Shown here: positions 5,773-9,251 of the stretch, one piece after another
Numbering within the stretch: the stretch's first letter is position 1
How the letters are laid out: each line of letters begins with the position of its first letter
Origin: Candidatus Sigynarchaeota archaeon
Lineage (GTDB): Archaea > Asgardarchaeota > Jordarchaeia > Jordarchaeales > Jordarchaeaceae
DNA length: 9,251 nt
Direction of reading: 5' to 3'
Assembly: GCA_030587505.1 (NCBI GenBank)
Contig: JAUQYY010000350.1
Coordinates: 1-9,251 of the forward strand
Notes under the pieces: model-generated
Told to the model about the DNA's origin: nothing
The model's database searches: none
Seen by the model: only the letters and a program-made list of their open reading frames with translations
Program-made: the position numbers and the translations under genes

Positions 5773-6136
5773 CCGAGACGAAAACTACACGCCAAAAAAC
5801 TTCATACCCTTCAAGAGGCTAATCCCCCTTACCGAACTCATCGCTGCAGCCATGGGAATCGAAAACCTTTACGCCAAGCAGGTCTGGGAGACGTACTACA
5901 AGCTTGTGAACTCCCTTGGCAACGAGTATAACATTCTACTCAATGTGCCCAAAGAAAATATTGAGGCGATAGTTAATCAGAGGATTGCTGACTTAATCAT
6001 CAAAAACCGCGAGGGGAAGATAAAAATTAGTCCCGGCTTTGATGGGGTGTATGGAAAAATTATCTTGGAAGAACCCGAAAAAGAAGAGAAACATCCCAAA
6101 CAATTGGGGCAGAGCAGTCTCGACGCCTACCTGTAA
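5573..6136 (+). CDS. Endonuclease Q, C-terminal part in the +2 frame
   Basis: From Lys at 5618-5620 this frame reads KYHFDGHR, a CPIC zinc-ribbon half, IGVLHRVEELADR, and FIPFKRLIPLTELIAAAMG, all typical of the EndoQ C-terminal half. It ends in QSSLDAYL (6110-6133), which fits the PCNA-interacting (PIP) pattern Q-x-x-hydrophobic-x-x-aromatic-hydrophobic. EndoQ of Thermococcales is reported to work with PCNA. The TTG at 5573 is only where the open frame begins; it has no ribosome site, and the residues up to 5617 are not EndoQ-like, so separate translation is unlikely. Joined to Gly258, the full protein is 430 residues, close to the family length of roughly 420. The usual first cysteine pair of the zinc ribbon is not in its normal place, next to a 21-bp-spaced direct repeat (5640-5668). 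Intron, recoding and pseudogene or sequence error all remain open. Confidence 0.8.
   Translation: MTRRMETNPRLGLAIKYHFDGHRSDKHTSGSDVCMSPKEAIRIGNICPICRKKMTIGVLHRVEELADRDENYTPKNFIPFKRLIPLTELIAAAMGIENLYAKQVWETYYKLVNSLGNEYNILLNVPKENIEAIVNQRIADLIIKNREGKIKISPGFDGVYGKIILEEPEKEEKHPKQLGQSSLDAYL
5590..5617 (+). other. 28-nt palindromic insertion interrupting EndoQ
   Basis: Deleting these 28 bases joins GGA (Gly258) to AAA-TAC-CAC and restores DPAYGKYHFDGHR in one frame. The boundary can slide by a few bases because AAA occurs at both ends, like a short target duplication. The core is a 7-bp hairpin with a 3-nt loop. A strict bulge-helix-bulge (3-nt bulges, 4-bp central helix made of intron 5' and exon 3' strand) cannot be drawn. 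The nearest central helix, TATGG/CCATA, has the opposite polarity, with exon on the 5' side and insert on the 3' side. Confidence 0.6.
5640..5668 (+). repeat. Direct repeat GCTCAGAC, 21-bp period, inside EndoQ
   Basis: GCTCAGAC occurs at 5640-5647 and 5661-5668. In the C-terminal EndoQ frame the copies encode part of HRSDKHTSGSD, about six residues longer than I recall for the family at this point, so it looks like an in-frame duplication or insertion. ACATACAA (5650-5657) can also pair with TTGCATGT (5671-5678) with one mismatch. Confidence 0.5.
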
Positions 6137-6380
6137 GCAAGGAGACATGTTCAATTTTAAAATTAAATGTTATTAAATAAACAAAATAGAAATATTTTAT
6201 TTGTATCATTAAAAATTATACGCTCATCCACAACTTCCCGAATAAAAAAGGTTATTACAAACCTATTCCAAGAATATCCTAACAATATTGTTCAAAATCC
6301 TGGCGAATTATAAACTTAAATATCACCAATGCATTATTACTAATTTGTAAAAAACTTGAGTCGCACAAGGAGGAAAAGCA
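6137..6380. other. AT-rich promoter region of the 85-residue gene
   Basis: This 244-bp stretch is strongly AT-rich. After the EndoQ stop, AAAATA/TATTTT (6183-6198) can form a weak hairpin with T-rich flanks, a possible terminator. AACAATATTGTT (6281-6292) is a perfect 12-bp palindrome 15 bp upstream of a TATA-like TTATAAAC (6308-6315). The TATA box would start a leader of about 40 nt carrying AAGGAGG (6367-6373), seven bases before ATG 6381. No open frame of note is present. Confidence 0.5.
6281..6292. promoter_or_regulatory. Palindrome AACAATATTGTT, possible operator
   Basis: A perfect 12-bp dyad lies immediately upstream of the TATA candidate of the 85-residue gene. The position suits regulator binding, but AT-rich DNA produces such palindromes by chance fairly often. 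Confidence 0.3.
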
Positions 6381-6638
6381 ATGCCTAAAGAGGATGAGAA
6401 AAAAATATTCTCCGATAAGGTCAAAAACAAAGCAAAAGAAGAACGCGTACCCATAATAGCTCCAGCGGATTTTAAAGAAAATGGTGGTGCTATCTCCGCA
6501 AGAATAATCTTCAAAGGAGAAGAGCAAATATCACCATTTCTAAAATTGGCCGTTCTATTCCGAAAACCCGTAGTTTTTCACAATAACAATTTCTACATAC
6601 CAAACAGTAGCGAACTTTACGAGTTAAGATACAAATAA
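6381..6638 (+). CDS. Small hypothetical protein (85 residues)
   Basis: A strong ribosome site (AAGGAGG, seven bases before ATG), a TATA-like box at 6308-6315 and a seven-T run just after the stop (6649-6655) make this a convincing single-gene unit although no family is recognised. Residues 1-22 are charged and Lys/Glu-rich (KEDEKKIFSDKVKNKAKEE). The rest alternates hydrophobic and polar residues (VPIIAPADF, ARIIFKG, FLKLAVLF, KPVVFHNNNFYIP), suggesting a small soluble beta-rich domain. There is no signal peptide, cysteine or membrane segment. It stands alone between EndoQ and a minus-strand cluster, in DNA clearly richer in AT than the flanking genes. An upstream palindrome hints at specific regulation. 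Function unknown. Confidence 0.7.
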   Translation: MPKEDEKKIFSDKVKNKAKEERVPIIAPADFKENGGAISARIIFKGEEQISPFLKLAVLFRKPVVFHNNNFYIPNSSELYELRYK

Positions 6639-7027
6639 GAAAACCCCATTTTTTTCCTAAAACAGAATCCTCAAAACCAAATACTCATTCTCAATCAAGA
6701 CAATTGGAAAGTTGTATTTTTAACCCTAACCGAAAGTCTGAAGGAAAAGAAGGAAAAACATTCACATATAACCTAGAAGAACACCAATCCTCCTAAAAAA
6801 ATCAAAAAGGCCACACCAGCTTTCCCCACCAAAGTAGTCAAAACAAGAGAAATTATCCACTCCACCCGAAACAAGAAACTCTTTCACCACACCCCCGACC
6901 TCCTCTTAAATAAAATAGTAGTTTTGGAGCTACTAGGAGCCACTTGAATACCGCATATCAATAAACTGTAGGAATCTAGGTTAAAGGGCAACACCAAAGC
7001 GGCGGTTTCTCCCTCAAAAAATGCCTA
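6639..7027. other. 389-bp AT-rich gap with strong strand bias
   Basis: After the T-run at 6649-6655 the plus strand becomes very poor in G and rich in A and C to about 6910, as if it were the template of decayed or poorly conserved minus-strand coding DNA. On the minus strand a 33-residue hydrophobic frame (6874-6773) is the only candidate gene. Near 7000-7027, downstream of the 166-residue minus-strand gene, a run of A on the plus strand (T on the minus) is a likely terminator for that gene. I see no RNA gene or repeat array. Confidence 0.4.
6773..6874 (-). CDS. Possible very small membrane protein (33 residues)
   Basis: A TTG at 6874 opens a frame of 33 codons to TAG at 6773: a short Arg/Glu/Trp-containing start, then hydrophobic segments (IISLVLTTLVGKA and AGVAFLIFLGGLVFF) that could form one or two short membrane helices. 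GGTGA (6888-6884) lies nine bases upstream, the same motif as at the LarA-like TTG start, and TTTTATTTA (6915-6907) is a TATA candidate. The leader would be only about 12 nt. T-rich minus-strand DNA codes for Phe/Leu/Val by default, so hydrophobicity alone is weak evidence. Confidence 0.25.
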   Translation of the reverse strand: MFRVEWIISLVLTTLVGKAGVAFLIFLGGLVFF

Positions 7028-7528
7028 CTACTCCTCTGAAGCGAATAGCTTCTTTAACCGACCAAGCTCTGTCATCATTGCATTTCTAAGATCCGTAATA
7101 GACGCGGCATCCGTACCAGCTCCCACTCCAGAAGGAGCAGATACACTTGGCGGTGCTCCTGCTGAGGGTGGTGCTCCGGCGCTTGGCGGTGCTGCTGTGA
7201 CTTGTGGTTGACTGGTTTTGGTTGAGAACATGGCGAATACGTCGTTTGGTGCGGTTCTGCTTGCGAATGTTTCTAGTGGGGTGGTTGTTGTTATTACTGG
7301 TTCTTGGGTTGTTGTTGCTGGGGCTGTGGGTATAGCTAGGTCGGTTGCTGCGAGGTCGATTTCCATTCCTTTTGCGGCTTTTTCGAGTTCTTTTTGGAGT
7401 TTTCTTATTGAGTTGGTGTATGCTTCGTGTGCTTTTCTGAGGGATTCAATATATTTGTTAGACGAGCTGATTAGGGAGGAACAGGCCTTTGAGATGAATC
7501 GTAATAGTTTCTCTTCTTTCTTGCCCAA
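7028..7528 (-). CDS. Hypothetical protein: N-terminal helix, Pro/Ala/Thr-rich linker, C-terminal helix
   Basis: 166 residues with a TTG start; AAGGG lies about eight bases upstream on the minus strand. Residues 1-55 are charged and probably form an alpha-helix or coiled coil (ISSSNKYIESLRKAHEAY, IRKLQKELEKAAKG). Residues 60-140 are low-complexity, disordered linker rich in Thr, Pro, Ala and Ser, with tandem APPSAG repeats at 113-130. The last 25 residues (SITDLRNAMMTELGRLKKLF) are predicted to form an amphipathic helix that could dock on a partner. There is no signal peptide or membrane span. The two-helix, long-linker design suggests a tether or adaptor, but I recognise no family. It ends with two TAG codons in a row. 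It lies downstream of the CPBP gene on the same strand but 228 bp away, so co-transcription is uncertain. Confidence 0.7.
   Translation of the reverse strand: MGKKEEKLLRFISKACSSLISSSNKYIESLRKAHEAYTNSIRKLQKELEKAAKGMEIDLAATDLAIPTAPATTTQEPVITTTTPLETFASRTAPNDVFAMFSTKTSQPQVTAAPPSAGAPPSAGAPPSVSAPSGVGAGTDAASITDLRNAMMTELGRLKKLFASEE
7139..7192 (-). repeat. Three diverged 18-bp tandem repeats coding APPSAG
   Basis: Units at 7175-7192, 7157-7174 and 7139-7156 encode APPSAG, APPSAG and APPSVS. They share CTTGGCGGTGC-like cores on the plus strand but differ at many wobble positions. The protein repeat is therefore maintained or old rather than a recent slippage product. Confidence 0.6.
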
Positions 7529-7756
7529 GTTTTGACCCTTCTTATGGTTTCGTTTTTATTTTGATGTTTTTGTTTTTTCAATTCTCTATTATTAAGTTAT
7601 GTGTTGTTGTTTTTAAAAACTCTTCGGCTTTTCCTTTTGCCTGTGTGTTGCGTTTTTTGGCGTTGCGTTTCACGGTTTTCGGGATTTTTTGCTTATTTTT
7701 TATTTGGTGCGGTTTGTTATATTTTTTGTGTTTGAGTTTTGGGTTGATTGTGGTGT
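7529..7756. other. T-rich spacer between two minus-strand genes
   Basis: The plus strand is extremely rich in T and G (A and C on the minus strand). It should hold the terminator of the CPBP gene and the promoter of the 166-residue gene; an A/T stretch at about 7549-7561 is a TATA candidate. A Lys-rich minus-strand frame ending at 7578 overlaps the CPBP gene in another frame, has no ribosome site and is probably a by-product of the A-rich composition. No RNA gene is seen. Confidence 0.4.
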
Positions 7757-8743
7757 TTAGAAGTATAGGTAGATCCAGTAGTTGAGGAAGTAATATATGG
7801 ATACGAGTATTGTCATGTAGACTGCGTGTGCTGTGATTGTGGTGATTATTCTGTATTTTCTGACTTGGAGTAGGAAGCCTAGTGTTAGTGAGAGGGCTAG
7901 GTATGAGGGTATGGCTAGTATAGCTGCGACTGAGCCTATGTAGCTTGGAAATCCCATTGCTGCTGCGTTTTGAGGGTACAGGATTATGTGTAGGGCTGAG
8001 AATACAATCGCTGCCATGATTAGTCCGGGCCATTTTCCGAAGCTGTTTTCTAGGCCTTGTTGTAGGAATCCTCTGGTTGATATTTCCTCGCAGGGTGCGA
8101 CGACTAGAAACATGCTTAGTACGAGCAGTATGTACTGGTACAGGTACATGGCCATGAATGATGCATTGTTTATGTTTGAGTAGTATTCCGACAAGTAGAT
8201 GTCTATGGGTGAATATAAACCGCCAAGGGTTGGAATTGTTATCCACGACACGAACATGGAGATACCCATCATTACGCTCCCGCCTAGGACGCCTAAGAGG
8301 ATGTCTTTTTGAACTTCTTTTTTGTTTTCAAAGTCGAATCCCAGCTGTTTTATGGGTATGTTTTTTAATTTGAGGTAGAGAAGAGGGACAACTATGAGGC
8401 CGAACTGACCAAGGGTAATAAACACGAGAAGCTCTGGGCTCGCCACTAGAACCGTTGAGCCGAGGACGGGTATAATCATGAATGAAGGTACCACAATGGA
8501 ACCAACTATAGACAATAGGTTTTGAAAAATGAAAAGCAGGATAAATGACGCGGTGTACCCTAGCACTGCAGGAATCCAACCCCATGATGCTCGGGTTCTG
8601 TGTTTCTGTTGCGGGGGCGGTCTTTCCTTACCTCCCGGAGCTTCAACATCCTTGAGTTTTGCTCCGCAGTATGTACAGAATTCGAAGTCAGTCGACTCAT
8701 ATTTGGCTTGGCACTTGGGGCAGACGATGTTTTTATTCACCAA
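7757..8743 (-). CDS. CPBP-family (CAAX/ABI) intramembrane protease with N-terminal zinc ribbon
   Basis: 328 residues; TTG 8743 follows GGGTG by seven bases on the minus strand, with GTG 8740 an alternative start. Residues 5-30 form a zinc ribbon (Cys8, Cys11, Cys23, Cys26), followed by a Pro/Lys/Arg linker (36-52) and about eight hydrophobic membrane segments from residue 56 onward. The catalytic signatures of the CPBP/Rce1-like glutamic intramembrane proteases are present: EEISTRG (219-225), FSALH (248-252) and a downstream His306 in HAVYM, where the family often has HxxxN. The enzyme should therefore be active in the membrane; the substrate is unknown, since the family includes CAAX-prenyl proteases and bacteriocin self-immunity proteins. 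The zinc ribbon probably lies in the cytoplasm. A TATA candidate (TTTTAAG) lies around 8792-8784 on the minus strand. Confidence 0.9.
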   Translation of the reverse strand: MVNKNIVCPKCQAKYESTDFEFCTYCGAKLKDVEAPGGKERPPPQQKHRTRASWGWIPAVLGYTASFILLFIFQNLLSIVGSIVVPSFMIIPVLGSTVLVASPELLVFITLGQFGLIVVPLLYLKLKNIPIKQLGFDFENKKEVQKDILLGVLGGSVMMGISMFVSWITIPTLGGLYSPIDIYLSEYYSNINNASFMAMYLYQYILLVLSMFLVVAPCEEISTRGFLQQGLENSFGKWPGLIMAAIVFSALHIILYPQNAAAMGFPSYIGSVAAILAIPSYLALSLTLGFLLQVRKYRIITTITAHAVYMTILVSIYYFLNYWIYLYF

Positions 8744-8818
8744 CTTTTAGCACCCTTTTTACGAAATGGTTTTAGATTTTAACGCTTAAAAGTCTTCTAG
8801 TTTTTCTGGTCTTGCGGG

Positions 8819-8833
8819 TGAAAACTGTTTTCA
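8819..8833. promoter_or_regulatory. 15-bp dyad, possible operator
   Basis: TGAAAAC and GTTTTCA are perfect inverted arms around a single T, the geometry of many homodimeric regulator sites. It lies between two divergent promoters, so it could serve either gene. Confidence 0.4.
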
Positions 8834-8951
8834 AGTGCTTTTAACTAATCAACAATAATATTATCTATGTTTTAACACTGCCTGTTTTTCATAGGGTACC
8901 GGTAAAGATATATTTTTCCTCCTTTTGGAACTTGTTAAAAAATAATTTTTT

Positions 8952-8983
8952 ATAGGGGAAATGCGCTAAGTGTCATCCCCTAT
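8952..8983. promoter_or_regulatory. Inverted repeat at the promoter of the terminal gene
   Basis: ATAGGGG (8952-8958) pairs with CCCCTAT (8977-8983), and ATG/CAT (8961-8963, 8974-8976) can extend the stem past a two-base bulge. The left arm shares bases with the TATA candidate TTTTTTATA (8946-8954), so a protein bound here would block initiation. If transcription starts upstream, it would instead fold as a leader hairpin. Confidence 0.45.
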
Positions 8984-9006
8984 GGTTCCGACGAAGCAGC
9001 CCGAAC

Positions 9007-9016
9007 GGAGGTGATG
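9007..9016 (+). promoter_or_regulatory. Full-length Shine-Dalgarno site
   Basis: GGAGGTGATG is complementary to essentially the whole anti-Shine-Dalgarno tail expected for archaeal 16S rRNA. It ends four bases before ATG 9021 and overlaps the TGA stop (9012-9014) of the ten-codon upstream frame. Confidence 0.7.
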
Positions 9017-9020
9017 AAGG

Positions 9021-9251
9021 ATGGAAGAAGAGTGCAGGAAAGAGGAGGAGAGCCGCGTCGTGGCCCTCGTCTTCAGGGAGCCACTCCCGTGGGGGGCGGT
9101 CTCCGCCCTAACCTACACCCCACGGAGTACTATGCGCTCACTCGGAGATAAAAGCCTTTTGGTCTTCTTCAAGTCGGAGGCGGGAAACAAGGAGCCAGGC
9201 GCCACGGCCTGGAACCTCCCCCTCGAAGACCTCGCCAGGAACCCCTGGCTG
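9021..9251 (+). CDS. GC-rich hypothetical protein, 5' end only
   Basis: The frame is open for 77 codons from ATG 9021 to the window edge. The very strong ribosome site just upstream and the high G/C at third positions identify this frame rather than the one from ATG 9014, which stops after about 45 codons. The start is acidic (MEEECRKEEES), followed by VVALVFREPLPWGAVSALTY and later LLVFFKSEAG and LPLEDLAR. No family is recognised and no signal peptide or membrane helix is evident. By hand count 113 of 180 bases in 9061-9240 are G or C, far more than the AT-rich DNA just upstream and the genes to the left, so the gene may be recently acquired or belong to a differently composed island beyond the edge. 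Confidence 0.65.
   Translation, partial: MEEECRKEEESRVVALVFREPLPWGAVSALTYTPRSTMRSLGDKSLLVFFKSEAGNKEPGATAWNLPLEDLARNPWL

Larger units (their letters stand above)
8744..9020. other. Divergent regulatory region with several dyads
   Basis: This 277-bp AT-rich stretch separates the minus-strand CPBP gene from the plus-strand gene at 9021. TTTTAA-CGC-TTAAAA (8777-8791) overlaps the probable CPBP TATA box. TGAAAAC-T-GTTTTCA (8819-8833) is a perfect 15-bp dyad. TATA candidates on the plus strand lie around 8906-8918 and at 8946-8954. ATAGGGG/CCCCTAT (8952-8983) overlaps the second of these. A ten-codon frame (8982-9014) precedes the final gene. No longer open frame or RNA gene is evident. Confidence 0.45.

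Noticed and set aside
6887..7030. Pyrrolysine read-through of the tandem TAG after the 166-residue gene into 44 open codons
   Set aside because: TAG ends several unrelated genes here (DUF1805, DUF362, proS, LarA-like), so it acts as a normal stop. An open run of 44 codons is also not unusual by chance.
7139..7192. CRISPR-like short repeats
   Set aside because: The repeats are contiguous, diverged 18-bp coding repeats without spacers; no CRISPR array or cas gene is in the window.
7578..8246. 222-codon minus-strand frame
   Set aside because: It overlaps the CPBP protease gene on the same strand in another frame, is rich in His, Thr and Arg, and lacks a ribosome site. It is a shadow.

Overview
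The window looks like a piece of an uncultured archaeal chromosome. The evidence is a prolyl-tRNA synthetase of the archaeal/eukaryotic type with a C-terminal zinc domain, an EndoQ-type repair nuclease ending in a PCNA-binding motif, A/T-rich TATA-like boxes about 20-30 nt before predicted starts, GGTGAT/GGAGG ribosome sites and frequent TTG starts. A Bathyarchaeia-like or related lineage would fit, but I cannot fix the phylum from the sequence alone. TAG closes at least five of the genes, so it is an ordinary stop here.

Layout. 1-198: 3' end of a DUF1805 gene, convergent with a DUF362 protein (282-1409, minus). 1694-3148: proS, with its own TATA box. 3254-4510: a LarA-like (DUF2088) protein in which the lysine that anchors the nickel-pincer cofactor in lactate racemase is a glycine. 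4511-4815: a gap with four short stem-loops. 4816-6136: an EndoQ (PHP nuclease) gene split over two frames. 6137-7027: AT-rich DNA with one 85-residue hypothetical gene and little else. 7028-8743: two minus-strand genes, a coiled-coil/Pro-Ala-Thr linker protein of unknown function and a zinc-ribbon CPBP-family intramembrane protease. 8744-9020: divergent regulatory region with several dyads. 9021-9251: start of a GC-rich unknown gene that runs off the window.

The most interesting feature is in EndoQ. The frame is intact to Gly258 (5589) and resumes at 5618 in the next frame exactly where the family motif (DPxxGKYH) continues. Between them sit 28 extra bases containing a 7-bp hairpin with a 3-nt loop. 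The coding DNA on either side forms a perfect 13-bp inverted repeat, so the whole of 5561-5637 can fold into one long stem-loop with the insertion at its tip. Removing 28 bases restores a 430-residue EndoQ. It could be a small protein-gene intron of unusual architecture, a recoding or bypass signal, a palindromic micro-insertion, or a decayed or misassembled gene. A canonical bulge-helix-bulge does not fit the bases I can pair. No second recognisable system is visible. The remaining genes are mostly independent housekeeping or unknown units rather than one pathway.
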